From assembly GCA_037783415.1 (NCBI GenBank), contig JAZGTN010000027.1, positions 1 through 64,000 of the forward strand: a stretch of 64,000 bases of DNA, in the 5' to 3' direction. Both the position numbers and the translations under genes were made by a program. The notes under the pieces are model-generated. The model made no database searches. It was not told the origin of the DNA and worked only from the letters and a program-made list of their open reading frames with translations. The DNA is from Leptasterias polaris (lineage: Eukaryota > Echinodermata > Asteroidea > Forcipulatida > Asteriidae). Of the stretch, positions 1 through 11,783 are shown one piece after another; the stretch's first letter is position 1; each line of letters starts with the position of its first letter.

Positions 1-329
1 CATGCAGGAAGAGGAACAGTAATTTAAAGTGGGGGAAATAATATTTGTCACAACAGAATTTGATTCAAAAATGTCAACATCTGGAACTAAAACAAAATCA
101 ATTCTGAAGGTACAACAAAAACGATCATCTAAAATGTTTGGCTCCATAAGAAAAAATTTATTTGAAAAAGTTATCGAGGCCTGAGTCAGAAAAAATATAT
201 TGCAAAATGTTGTCCAACAAGGCAAACAACTTTCCGTAGTAAAGCTGCTCAAAAGGTCAGTAAATTTAAAATGGCAATCTTGTCTTAGTAACCATCTACG
301 GATCATAAGGATTTTCGCGTCCAGCTTTA

Positions 330-360
<31 letters not shown>

Positions 361-2856
361 AGCTAAATGCAAAAGGGGCGAAATAACGTTGTAGTCAGCT
401 TTCTTGTAATCCATGTTACTATCACGTCATTGTGAACAATAGTGATGACAACCTCCTCTCACCCACTCGCTACATCACTAACCAAAGCACGGACCAACAA
501 TTAACCCAAATCATCCCCACATCACACATCTCGCTGTTCCCCTCTTCAACCACACCTCCCTGCGACCAGCCCAAATTGAGGTACTCAGCATAGCTGCATT
601 ATGGACCTCTACCAAAGCCAACGCAGAGACTACCATAATCCACATGACTCATGTGTTCAGAGAGGATATTGCCAAGTGATGAAAAGAAACTGATAAAATT
701 GTTGAAACATCGGTGGATTTTAGGCCAAAGAATCTAAAGGTGATCACGGTTTCATTCCAGGATATGGTTACATCGACTGTGATGAATCCTGCATTTGCCA
801 TCATGCCGATTCTCTTTTGAGTTTATTATGGGGACTCTTCATGGAAAGGACTCTCTGACCCATGTGATGAGTAAAGGACAAGTCATCTTCAATCAAATCA
901 TGCAAATTAATGAATCCATGGTATAGGAATTGAAACAAAGCACAACACAAACAACCATAATTGATTGAGTAATAGCTAAGCAGCTCATGAGCACACATTG
1001 AGTTCTTTCCAACCAGCATGAATTCAATAACAGTGATCTTAATAAAAGAACGACACAATTTCAAACTACAAGTAAGTTTCTTTCTGGTCAAACGAAACAA
1101 ACGTGTTCAAATGAGGTCTGATTCCCTTTCTATTTCCCGAAAAAGATAATCTCTTCATTTATTTGTTTTTTATATATATTGGTTACACCAATCACACTAG
1201 TCATTCCTACAAGTGCTTATAATTCTTCAAGCAATCCAGATCACTTCTCCGGCAAGAGAGTTGTTTCGATCGAGGCAAGTAATCCGGCAGAGTCCATCCA
1301 CACATACACATTTGGTCCAAGGGATATAACACCCAACGTCTCATATTTGAAGAGTGTTATTTCTGAATCTTACACGCACTTCAGTGTTCACTTGGCCGTG
1401 AAATTGTTCACAATAACGCCTGATGAACAGAAATGAGTCAGAATCTGTAATTAACAGTTGCCATGGTATTTTGAAGCCCCCTGCTGTTGAGGACTTCACA
1501 GTCAGAGACGTTAATGAGGCATTATAACCAGCTGAGACATTTCTCCTCATTATCTGGCCAATTTGCTTACAATCTCTTATCATTGTTTGATCATAACAAG
1601 GCTGATGCACTCATTAATATCTGTATTCAAAAAGCAATGATTCTCTTTTCCCAAGACATTTGAAGCAGGCATGATATTGGGTCCTTGGAAAAAGGTAGGA
1701 ACATTTTATCCAGTACAAATACAAGGGCTGACCATGTGCACATGGTGTAGGCTAGACCTTTCACTTTCAGCCTATTCAATCACAATTTTTAATTTTCTTT
1801 CCAATGGGCAAAACAAAACTTAAGTAGGAAGAACAACATGTCTGTTGAAGAGAGTGAATAACTTTACGAAATTCAACAAATACACACAACAAATCTATCA
1901 ATACCGACAGCAATGCAATCGCTCTTCATTCCCCTCTGAAATATTAACCAGTTTTAAGAACTCGCCCGCCTATTCATATCGCTCTGCCTTACTGACACAA
2001 AGAAGTATCAGTTTTCCACTGAACCTTTTAGCTTTTCCCTGCATAAGCCAGGAGTTTGACTGAAAGCTGAATGGAACGAATGAATTTGCGTCATCCTATC
2101 ATTACATTCAGTTTCATCTGATTCAATATTTGACCAGCATATAGAGTGTCATCTTGGGCCAACCTGAGTGGAATTTCAGCCAGGCTCGTGTAGCAACTTG
2201 AGTTATATATCTGACAGCGAGCGACACAGCGTCTGAGGTGATGTACAAAGCATTATCACATTATCAGATCGCCAACAAGAAAATTCAATGGTGCAATGTA
2301 TATTGGTAGTATTTCTTATCACCGAAGGAGTGCATCACCCTAGAACCTGACTGCCACTGCTGTATGTACTATATAGCACTCTGGGAAATGAAAAAAAAGG
2401 AACAATTTCATAATCATTTTTAAGGCCTTTAATTCTGTACTCCATAATCTATTGCAAGTTTTGTCAACATTTTTTGTGTAGAGATAGATTTCACAGATTG
2501 GAGTGTTTGGATGGATTTAGGACTTACGGACATTGAAGGATTAAAGGTTTTGCTATGTTTGCTCATACTGTACATCCATGCTAACAAATGATGTATCGAT
2601 CCCATAAACACTTATTGTCACTTTTAGGATTCTTAGGATGAGTCACATAAGTTGGAGACAAGGTTTGGATTTCCTTATAAGCGAGACAAGGCTTCAAGAA
2701 CACTTTCTCTCAATACTGTCACTTTCTTTTAGCACACACAAAACTAGATTAAGAAGAATATGATTTTGGTTTTATCTTGATGTGTGACAACATGACAAGC
2801 ATGGTACACTCGGTGCTTTCTACGTCTTGTGGGAAACAAATCTAAAGGTTACAGCT
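1..2856. other. Noncoding stretch, intronic or intergenic
   Basis: No exon is recognisable. Open frames here are under 100 codons, show no known domain and have no paired splice signals around a conserved-looking peptide. The only striking structure is the poly-G run at 333-360. The stretch lies on the 3' side of the minus-strand polyQ exon, so it could be part of the following intron or downstream sequence of that gene. Confidence 0.6.
333..360 (+). repeat. Poly-G homopolymer, about 28 G
   Basis: An uninterrupted run of G is visible. Similar but shorter runs occur at 6666-6685, 47878-47890 and 54498-54521, with a C run at 53227-53239. Such runs can form G-quadruplexes and are prone to length error in sequencing, so the exact count is uncertain. 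Confidence 0.9.
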
Positions 2857-2925
2857 TGGCCCAATTTCATGGCACTGCTTACCACAGAATTATGTGCTTA
2901 CAGCACCCTGTAAAGCACAAGAATC
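2857..2925. repeat. Fragment of a short foldback repeat (GGCCCAATTTCATGGC end)
   Basis: The sequence TGGCCCAATTTCATGGC is followed by CTGCTTAC and GTGCTTAC motifs. This matches the end and interior pattern of a short inverted-repeat element that I recall as common in sea stars, with ends reading GGCCCAATTTCATGG and CCATGAAATTGGGCC. The opposite end is not visible here, so this is a partial copy. The family assignment is from memory. Confidence 0.4.
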
Positions 2926-5900
2926 TATGGGACATAAGTGCAGATTTCCAAGATAGACAGAGGAATAAAATTGAGCCCAGACCACCAGACCACCAAGGGT
3001 GCATGGTGTTGAGAGGCCGGTCCCCTGTAAAGGTAAAACCAAAATAATATTTTATTATCGCTGATGAAATTACTCTGTCATTCATTATTACATCAACTAA
3101 ACAGCATAGGAAGAAAACTAACATAAACAAAATTGGTTCACCTTTTCTCTAAAAAGTATTCCAATTTATGAGTAATTTGTTTGTTTTTTACTTGACAATA
3201 ACCTTGGTTCAACTTTTAAGACTTGGAGATTTGATCAACACATAAATTTGCCTGGAAGGCATAAATCCGGTTTCTTAAAGATCTACATACAATTGACCTG
3301 TTGCATCAATAGACAGTTAATCAACTGGACAAACAGAAAATGGAGTTTTACAAAAAACAGTCTAATTCTCCGAGAAGCTCCGATGGCTGATCCCCTCATG
3401 CCAAAACTGCCCTCTAGCTAGTTTATCTCACAATCAGCTGTAGTGACTTAACTTTTCAGTGATATAATATAATACAATATGTATCTACGTAAAAAGAACA
3501 AGTAGCGAAATCCCCAAACATTTCTTGCCACTGTACCATCTGATCATATAGAGCAAGGACCTTGCTTATCTTTTCAAGCCATACCAGCCTGAAGGCTACT
3601 TCAGTTAGTACCTTAAGCCAAGGGATGCTGTTTGGGGTTATCAGTGCATGGCCCAGGGCTAACTGGAAGCAAGGTGGGGACACTAAGCCTTCAGGTACCA
3701 TTCCTGAAGATGCTGATGGTATGGTCAGTTTGTAAAATAACACACAGATAACTAGACCTGAAATCTCTCAAAAACAAATCCATTTTTAGAATCACTATAC
3801 ATTAAGGTAAAGCAACAATAATAAGGAAAGGTTTACGTATTAATAATAGAAGTCTGTTTGTTCTTTTAAAAGAGTTGGTTTAGGGGCACCCACATGTGAC
3901 AAATTTCTCCCTTACAATAGAGATGATTATTTCCAATGTCAAAATCAACATGCTAAAACAGAGAGCATGGCTTAGGTGATAGCGATATCCCTGCATGTTG
4001 ACAAAGAGATTGTGTGGCAATGACAGACCACACAGCACGCATGGCCCATGGGGACTCATCAAAACACCACCTAGTCAGAGAGAACCATGCATAACTGACT
4101 TTTACAGATGATCATGAATTTGACAAATGGGCTTGAACTTTGATAATACTTGTACCTGGATGCTCTTTGGTAAATGCTAAAGATTTGTATGACTTGGTTG
4201 ACGCAGATCCAGTTAAGGCTTTTAATTGTGGCTTTTCATCTGATTCTTGATGAATGTTATTTATTGTTAAAGCTTTTAATTCAAGAGGTGGAGTTGAAAC
4301 TCATCTCCTTTTTAAACATTTGTTTAGTGAAGCTTCAATATTTCACCTTTAAATCCTTCAAAACAAAAGTTTCAGAAAACATAAGGTCCAAAAAAGAGAG
4401 ACTTGAGTTAACCGACAGAGAGACTTGCTCTGCTGAAGTTAAATTCTGACAAAGAACTGAGTATACATAGTTTCTTTGACATGGAAACCTCAAGAAACTC
4501 CATCGCTTCATTTTGATAAGTTCAGGTTCACCCACTGAATAACACTTGAATCCTGAAATACAGACAATTCATTTCTGACTTTGGTTTCAAGAAAATTATC
4601 TGTAAGTATCTACAATTTTACCTGTCAGTTGTCTAAATGGAGTAGGATTCTGGTTACAATTAATGTTGTTCCTAGCATTTCATCAATACTCTCTGCCCCA
4701 ATGGAACAAGCTAACTGCTCCGAATGGATCACCTAACTCAATTTCCTCCGTGTAGCAATTGGGGGGCCATCCTAGCCCACTTCAAGTAAATGCCGGCAGC
4801 ACAAAATCAACGCTAAACTGATTGACTGCTTAATTTGGTCCAATTTGCCCAAGAAAAGAATCTGTTTGCATGGCCCAGTTTCAGTGTTATGCCAATCAAA
4901 GCGAGCAGGGAGGGTTTGGATTCTGGGTATGCCACGTACCGACCCTCCAGTCTCTCCTAGGCTGATCTAGGAGGATGAAGTGTACCCTCTGGTCAAAAGA
5001 CACAAGCCTGTAGTAATCTGGCATTCAGTCTGCTTTGGAGTGCAAATGAGTGGCAAATTTAGCCTACAGCGTGCACAAACTCCCTGCCAGCTGTTTGGAG
5101 AATGAGAGGCCTGTAATTTTGATAGCCATGCCCCTCCAGAAATATAAAATTGGTTTATTGATGATGTATGGTCTGGCTCACCTGGAGAAATGTATCCAGG
5201 AACCTGTCTTAAATGAATTCCACTGTCAAAGGCAATATTACTGCAAAGCTTCAAAAGCACAAAGATTGCTGATGCATAACTTTACTTGGTGTAAAGTTTT
5301 ATGAACTATTACCAACTGCCAAAACATATTTTGAAGTTTGTTTTATACCTGTGGTCAATATACTTGTTTTGGTTTATAAGAATATTTACAGACCCCCAAC
5401 AGGTTACTTTAAACTCCATGGAGTTTGTACAAAATTATGAAAACTCTCCATAGGCCTATGTGATTATGAACATACACATATTCTGTTTGTGGAAAATATC
5501 TTTAAAATTTGTTAAAATGTCTACACTTTCTGGTTCTAGTTTTGTTTCTCTATTCACAAAGTAAGCAAGCACAGACTTGAACTGTAACCTTGCAATCAAC
5601 TAGAGCATAGATGGTGGCTCACATAAAAGCCCTTTATGACAATCCTAGTCCTATCCTAGGTTTGTCACCGCTAAACTCTTTTTAAAAACAGTGCACAGCT
5701 CTGACTTCATATTCCAGCAGGGAAAGAAAGTGCTCTGCGCTATTATGTGTGCCCTACAAAAGTTCTATAGAGTTGTGTTTGCAGATGTCATAATTTTCTC
5801 ATTACAGGAACAATTCACACATTTTGAAGTGAAATTTGTTTGTCCATGAGCTAGTACTATTGCATTTGCGCACTCAGGGAAAAGCAGGAAAGATTTGTGC

Positions 5901-8595
5901 TAATAGAGGAAGATGGGAAAAGGGTAGTAAGGTTGTCTGAATTTGTTACAATTTTATTGCGTGTTGTTTTTATGAACATTACACCATTACACCAAACACA
6001 AAGAGAGCTCCATTCAACAAAGGCGTGCCCCACACTTCAAAGTTGTCCTGAATAGATTCACTTTGAATCTCAATATTTTGATTTCTGCATTTTCTAAGGG
6101 AATTCAATGGTATGTTTTCTTCTCCGAACTTGTAACTATGCACATAGACATAATGGCAGACGTCCAGGCAGAATGGCAGACAGCCAAACATTCTCCTCAT
6201 GAAAACCTGCTTTATATCAACAAATCAATAACTGTTAAATTCATATCTTTTCTTCGCATGTGGCCAAAAGATGTGTCAACCCAGCTTAGTCCTGTCAAAC
6301 TTCGCTGTAGGTTTCGCTATTATTTTCCAATTGGGCACTCAACCAAAGATGACGCTTCAAGTCCTTTCTAAATGTTTTCGTTCCAAATCTCTCGCTCAAG
6401 TACTGAACAAAGCCATACAAAAGAGACCGAACAAAAGACAGTGTCTCCCGCTAACAGACAGTGACAAGGAACAATAGGTATCCTTGACAGGTAAAGGTGT
6501 CGGCTTGCCTTTACCTCTGCCAGACAGAGGGAGATTCATTCAGATCATTAGCGACAGAAATACCACTGAAGCAAGCATGCATGGGGTCGGGGTTCTTCTC
6601 TGAATGGAACCAAGTTACTTTTGTCTCTTGTTGCTTCATCAGTGCGTATCTCATTTCACTCTCTTGGGGGGGGGGGGGGGGGGGGATTTGGCTCTGTCAA
6701 CCAATGAGAAAGTAATCAAGCCTGTCTGGGGGCCTATATGCACCAATCAAGCATGACCAGCCGAAGCAATACCTGATGGGTAGTCAGCTGGGATTTGAGA
6801 CTCAAACTTGCCCTGGATTACCTGCTCCAGATTACCTGCACTGGATTAGGTTAACTTCACACCATGCCGCAACTAAAAGAGAAACTTGTACTGAAGACAA
6901 ACATGTTTTTAACTCATTTTACGAGAGTTACTCTACACATTTAACTGGCCTATTCACCTACTAAAGGATATGACATACATTTTTGGTAAAATCCTGGAAA
7001 ATATTTAAGTGCTTTATCACTTTTTATGTAATGGGTACAAAATATAATTTATTTCTGTCTTGAGGAAATTTGCTGTAAAGTTTAATTGCTAGAACCAACA
7101 GATTACCAACTCTTTTGTAGAAGTCTAATGGATTTTATAGTCTACCAATTCAATAGTTTTATTACCTACAGATTGATCCTAGTTAAAAATGCATATACCA
7201 CAACAATGATGATACGCCTGTGAATTTTAGCACGTCACTGAAATTATATATCCAACATCAGAATTCATGGGATTGTAAAAATGCGGTTAGACTTCCTGGT
7301 CACTTCCTGTGAAACCTGTACAAGACTGTGTGCTTTGAAACCTAAAGCCCAAGTACAAGAGTGGGGCCAAATCCCCAAAGAGGAAAGAAAATACTACCCA
7401 GAGAATGTGTCCCTCATTGACCAAATCCAGTGAAGTTGACCACTGGCATAATAAGCCTACTATAGTCTCCTGGTACACAGGTCAAACCGAGAAAAAAATG
7501 CATTATTCTGGTAGCATTGGAAATTTTCCTGTAGTTGTACCTCTTTCATTTAGCTGGTGTAAAATAGGTCGATTTCACACCTTCTGTGAGGAGAGAGGGC
7601 ATCTCTCAATGGTCTCCATTGAGGGAAACTCAATCCAGGGGATGTTACACCTGATCAGTTCACAGAAAAACAGCTTAGGATTTTAAACCTGTCAGGGTGA
7701 CTTCCTTTCTCATTAGTTTTAGTCAACACACAAGACTCACTGTCAAGATCCCCCAATGCTGCTGCTAGGAAGGACTACTTGTTCTCAATCTCAACCAAAA
7801 TGTAATGGGCAAAAGTTGTGGATTAGAAAACCGGTATGTTCTGATTAACATTGAGTCTATTGTGAGTGCTTCACCCTAATTGGTGTGTTCATGTGCATAC
7901 AAGTAGTGCAGTGCTGCACTAATGTAAGTTGCAGTTTGCACCGGTAGTGGAAATACATGCAGGTACTTTGACATACATATTCATGTTGGTGATTGTTCAC
8001 AAACATAGCACAAACTCTGGGGACAAGGTAATTAACATGGCTGTCTAAAGCCCTTTGGTTTTTGTTTTTTTCCCTCGGTTTTTTTTCTTCTTCCTTTTTT
8101 GTCTTTTCTTTCCACGAAACTGAAAGGAGACTTAGATGATGGATCTGATGGACAAAGTATGGCTTGAAATGTATCTCAGTGGAACATTTTGCAAATTGAA
8201 AGAATATCTGAAAGCTGTCTGTGGCTTGGCTCAATCTATGAAATGAGAAACCAGGGACTAATTCAGAGTAATGGAAAATATTTAAGCCTACCCAGAGATT
8301 TTTATTTGCGGTGGATATAATCAATTCCAGTATTTAAGTAAGGTTTGCATACAGCACATTATTTATGGAGGAGAAAAACACAAAATTTATGTGATGGAAA
8401 TGCAAATTTTTCCCTCTTTGGCATCACTTTGAAAAATATTACAGACTTACAAAAAAAGGGTAGAGTTTTACAAAAGTAAAGTCCAAGCCTACGAATTAGC
8501 AAAGTAAGAAAAAAACACCTCCGATCAATTTATCAAGTTTACAAAAATCCTCATAAGAGTTTAAAGAAATGCTAATAAAAACACAGAACACCAAA
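2926..8595. other. Noncoding stretch
   Basis: No supported exon. The 95-codon minus frame at 3456-3743 has balanced composition but no recognised domain and no clear splice sites. The 155-codon minus frame at 7857-8324 includes a lysine/glutamate-rich low-complexity stretch and looks spurious. A 20-G run lies at 6666-6685. Confidence 0.55.
6666..6685 (+). repeat. Poly-G homopolymer, 20 G
   Basis: Uninterrupted G run in otherwise mixed sequence. Confidence 0.9.
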
Positions 8596-8717
8596 GTTTT
8601 GGACAGATTCAGAGTGTCTGATTAAACTTGAGCCAAGACCTCCCTCGTCCCTCATGTGCGCTCGCTCCAGACGGCTAAATGATCATCTGGAAGATAGACG
8701 CTAAGTATTGCCTACAG
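8596..8717 (+). repeat. Dispersed repeat R1, copy 1
   Basis: About 122 bp beginning GTTTTGGACAGATTCAGAG and ending GTATTGCCTACAG recur almost identically at 29906-30026. I see one substitution (GACGG against GATGG) and a one-base indel near the end (CTAAGT against CTAGT). The flanks differ completely, so this is a transposed or captured module and not a segmental duplication. No open frame, internal RNA polymerase III promoter or terminal inverted repeat is evident. Confidence 0.85.
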
Positions 8718-9264
8718 GGCTTGGGAAGGGATATTAGCAGATGCTGCCTGCCAGCTTTGCGTAATTACAACAGGATGTAAAAGCAAATCTACCAAGGATT
8801 ACTCGTCCACTACCGCCGATGGAAATACTACGGCAGCAGATACTTGTGTTGGCCACTGTAAAACGTCAGCAGTTATACTCATCAAAATGTTGGGCCGGGT
8901 GCGCGGCCGGTAAGGAGTTTGGAGACAGCCATGGCAGGAGGGTTGGTGAAGGCGTTAACATTCAGTTGTGGCAAAAGGGCAAAGTAATTTGATTTTTAAA
9001 TTATCGTATTTTTCTAATGCCGCTGGCAATTTGGGAATGGGAACACTGATTACTGTGACCCCCCAGCACTGCAGACTATTTGTACGTCATTAAAAAACTG
9101 AAATGATGTTTTAGTCTTGCTCCACTGACTGCAATGTTTATCAAATAAAACATTTGGGCCTGCGTACACAGTCTATGAAGTCTCTTTGCCGGCATGATTT
9201 AACAAATTCATAGAGACAAAACAATTTCTATGCTTTAACAAACCTCTGAAAATAAATTTCTTAC
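8718..9264. other. Intron sequence downstream of the polyQ exon
   Basis: The stretch follows the 5' splice site of the minus-strand exon at 9265-9779 and is therefore read as the start of the next intron. No coding signal was seen. Confidence 0.6.
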
Positions 9265-9426
9265 CTTGCAAAGAATGAAGCAGCAGCCGAAGTACCAGCC
9301 ATGTTGGTTCCTGCGGGCACAGGGATTCCATTGCCAGAACGCAGACCTGCTGGACTGAAAGCTTGTCCAATACCTGCTGTAGACATTGATAGGCGGTCAG
9401 TCTGCTGCTGATGCTGTTGTAAATGT

Positions 9427-9458
<32 letters not shown>

Positions 9459-9779
9459 TTGCTGCATATGTTGCTGCTGCTGCATATGCTGTTGCTGTTG
9501 CAAATGCTGTTGCTGGTGTACATGTAAATGTTGCTGTTGCATATGCTGCTGTTTCTGCATATGTTGTTGTTGCTGCATATGTTGTTGCTGTTGTATAAGT
9601 TGCTGCTGCTGCTGCTGCTGCTGTTGTTGTTGTTGTTGTTGTTGTTGTTGCATAAGCTGTTGGTGCTGGTGATGCTGCAGGTAAGTCATACCTTGAGGTA
9701 GGTTCTGGGATGCAGTGGGCCGTCCACCAGACATTTCAGGCATGGTACCTTTACTTGTTGGTTGTCCCCCATAGTTTGC
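9265..9779 (-). CDS. Internal exon of a glutamine-rich protein, probable transcriptional co-regulator
   Basis: On the minus strand a polypyrimidine tract ending in CAG (acceptor AG at 9781-9780) precedes 515 bases that stay open. They are followed by a strong donor, AAG|GTAAGAAA, with GT at 9264-9263. The exon starts in phase 0 (ANYGGQPTSKG...) and ends with two bases of a split codon (...AASFFA + AG), so the next residue is Arg or Ser. It codes for 171 full residues: about 40 polar residues (SGGRPTASQNLPQGMTYLQ), then about 90 residues of Gln tracts broken by His and Met, including roughly 17 Gln in a row, then a Ser/Ala/Gly/Pro-rich tail. Such low-complexity Gln segments are typical of nuclear co-activators of the mastermind or Mediator kind, but no diagnostic domain is present and I do not name the gene. 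The longest tract is encoded by seven CAG followed by nine CAA codons, so its length may vary between individuals. No neighbouring exon could be recognised in the window. Confidence 0.8.
9401..9680 (-). repeat. CAG/CAA trinucleotide repeat region coding polyglutamine
   Basis: Mixed CTG/TTG triplets on the plus strand read as CAG/CAA on the coding strand and are interrupted by CAT and ATG. The purest runs are seven CTG at 9603-9623 followed by nine TTG at 9624-9650. The CAA and CAT interruptions tend to stabilise such tracts. The antisense frame is open over much of the region (poly-Val/Ala) only because of the repeat. Confidence 0.9.
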
Positions 9780-9800
9780 CTGGAGTAGAACAAAGAACAG
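9780..9800 (-). promoter_or_regulatory. 3' splice site of the polyQ exon
   Basis: Read on the minus strand, a pyrimidine-rich stretch (CTGTTCTTTGTTCTACTCC) runs straight into AG and then the open frame. It fixes the exon start at 9779. Upstream in-frame residues are intronic translation. Confidence 0.75.
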
Positions 9801-11482
9801 CATGTGAAAATGTTTATTGTTTTTCTACATATCAAAAACAAACCTCCACTCTTGGCTGATGTTTCAATTAAACTTGCTTTCTGGTGAAGGCCAGACATGC
9901 TGATTAAAGTCTACCACCACACTATCTAGGCTAAACAAACACATACCATGATAAATAATTTTGCAAAACAAAAAGATAACAAAACATCTCTGCTGTGTTG
10001 TCCATCATTTCATTTCCTGGTGCTCAAATAGCCAGCCAAACATTGCAACTGTTTTTTAGCCAACCTGCACATGTTTAAAAAACTGTTTGTTATTTCTACC
10101 TCCATGGTTTTACTGAAAAAGCAATACATTACATTTAATGAGCACAATCATATGGACAAATTGAAAAAGATTAGACCAATACTTTTTCTATTTTGGCACA
10201 TAGATGAATTTGGATTAAACCTACATGTACATTGCCTTCAACCAAATGATATTCAGTGAGTATTGAAATAAGATGCACAACTTTTGGCCGGAACAATAAT
10301 GACAGACTATATTAGAGTTTACTTGTAGTTCCTATGGCAACTCTTTCACTTCACACTGAGTTTAGACTTGCTGTCCAACTAGCAGCTAATAAAATTATGA
10401 ACAACATTTGAAGATTTGAAGAACAAGGCGTTAATTAACATTGTCAAAATGAAACATTTACGCATTAGATCTGTACATACTTTTTGCATAACATTATTTA
10501 AAGTCAATTGTGGTTTTTCAAACAATTGACTTTAAATACAATACATGAAATAAGACAGTGTTGTTATGTTTCATGTAACACTTGTGCATTATCTTGAAGT
10601 GGAATATTTAAATTTACACAAGTGAGGGACAAGAACATTTCCCAGAATGAAACACAGTCTTAATTTAAGCTCATAGAGGAAGGAACACTTAGACAAATAT
10701 ACTACTGTGGTACTGAACTGGTCAACAGAGGGGGCTACAGAAAGCAGCTTCAAAAGAAAACAAGCACAGTGTGCATACACAACACTGTTGTAGACTGCTG
10801 TTCTGTATTTCAGTTTGTGCATTCTCACAGTGCCTACTACTACTGTACTATGAGGTAAAACTTGAACAACCTTTCTTTAAGTAACTAAGATCCCTGATCT
10901 ATGATTAGATAATCATTGACTGTTCTGTTATCTGTATTCTAGAGTTGTCATTATATATTATTAGATGTTGTCATAAATTATTTTCTCAAAATGCATACTA
11001 TCCGTAACAGCTTGACAAGAGTCAAGAGACAGTATATTTCATCTCCGACACCTTTCAAGTAGTGAAGCAGCTGATATCAATAATCATCACTGACACGGAT
11101 ATCACAACTCTCACAAAGTGCGCTGAGTTTGACAAGAACAAGGGCGCGAATTCAGTAACTAAACCTCTGTTAGTGTTAAACCATCAAGTGTTGAGTAATT
11201 GCATTCGGTGTTATGATATATAAACCAGCATGGCTGTAATTTATTATTTAAGAAGGATAGATGTTTTGTTATTCATGGCGATGGTTGAGTTCAAAACCTC
11301 AACAAATGATGTGTGAAAGTTTGTCAATGCAATTAACCATGAAGAGGCTAATTGTGAAAAGTGAAGGACTCAAGTACATGTAATTTTTAATGTATAGTGG
11401 ACACTTAAAGACTTTGTGTCCTGTAGACTCTCTGTCAAACGCTATTTTTTTTATTTCAATTATCAATCACTATAATACTTTT
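9801..11482. other. Noncoding stretch upstream of the polyQ exon
   Basis: Read as intron 5' of the minus-strand exon. It contains the perfect hairpin at 10496-10537. No coding signal was recognised. Confidence 0.55.
10496..10537. repeat. Perfect 16-bp hairpin with 10-base loop
   Basis: ATTTAAAGTCAATTGT at 10496-10511 is exactly complementary to ACAATTGACTTTAAAT at 10522-10537, with the loop GGTTTTTCAA. The outer bases match only weakly. It could be the core of a small foldback element or a structured intronic RNA. The stem is shorter than a typical animal microRNA precursor. Confidence 0.85.
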
Positions 11483-11550
11483 ATTAACCAATAAATCATC
11501 AGGTATTTGTAGAGCGCCATCACTCTACTTTCCTATTCTGAGGCGCTTAC
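11483..11550 (-). mobile_element. Degenerate 3' end of an L2/CR1-type LINE or a SINE with such a tail
   Basis: Read on the minus strand, a GCGCCT block is followed about 30 bases later by TGGCGCTCTACAAATACC and then ATGATTTATT. This is the layout of L2/CR1 tails: two GCGC-type blocks flanking a short variable loop, then CTATACAAAT-like sequence and an ATT-rich tail. Nothing of the body survives next to it. Confidence 0.45.
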
Positions 11551-11624
11551 AGAAAGTTAGAGAAATTAAGGACAAAATAGTACACATATTTTCATTTGGA
11601 GATGATAAATGTCATGGCACTCGG

Positions 11625-11783
11625 CAGGCCCAGTTTAAGCACAACAAAATAATGCTTACCAGTCTATGGTTACCATCCAAAATAGGATGTACAATCTCTG
11701 ACTGGTATCCTGCTCAATTCTGCTAAGCAGCAAATTGTTGAGCAACTATTTCTACTTAAGCAGCTCAATAAAATTGAGCCCAG
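11625..11783. mobile_element. Short inverted-repeat element, decayed (GGCCCAGTTT / AAAATTGAGCCC ends)
   Basis: Starts GGCCCAGTTTAAGCACAA and ends CTTAAGCAGCTCAATAAAATTGAGCCC. The interior carries GCTTACC, GGTTACCATCC and TGCTAAGCAGC motifs. The ends are roughly inverted and the AAGCA/GCTTA motif density resembles a foldback family I recall from sea stars. A related end appears at about 41111-41160. Confidence 0.45.

Noticed and set aside
3456..3743. 95-codon minus-strand frame with balanced composition
   Set aside because: Considered as the next exon of the polyQ gene, but no acceptor with the needed phase, no donor and no recognisable homology.
7857..8324. 155-codon minus-strand frame
   Set aside because: Contains a low-complexity lysine/glutamate stretch from a purine-rich tract and no recognisable motif.
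9386..9598. Plus-strand open frame rich in Val and Ala
   Set aside because: It is the antisense of the CAG/CAA repeat in the minus-strand exon. Repeats keep all frames open.
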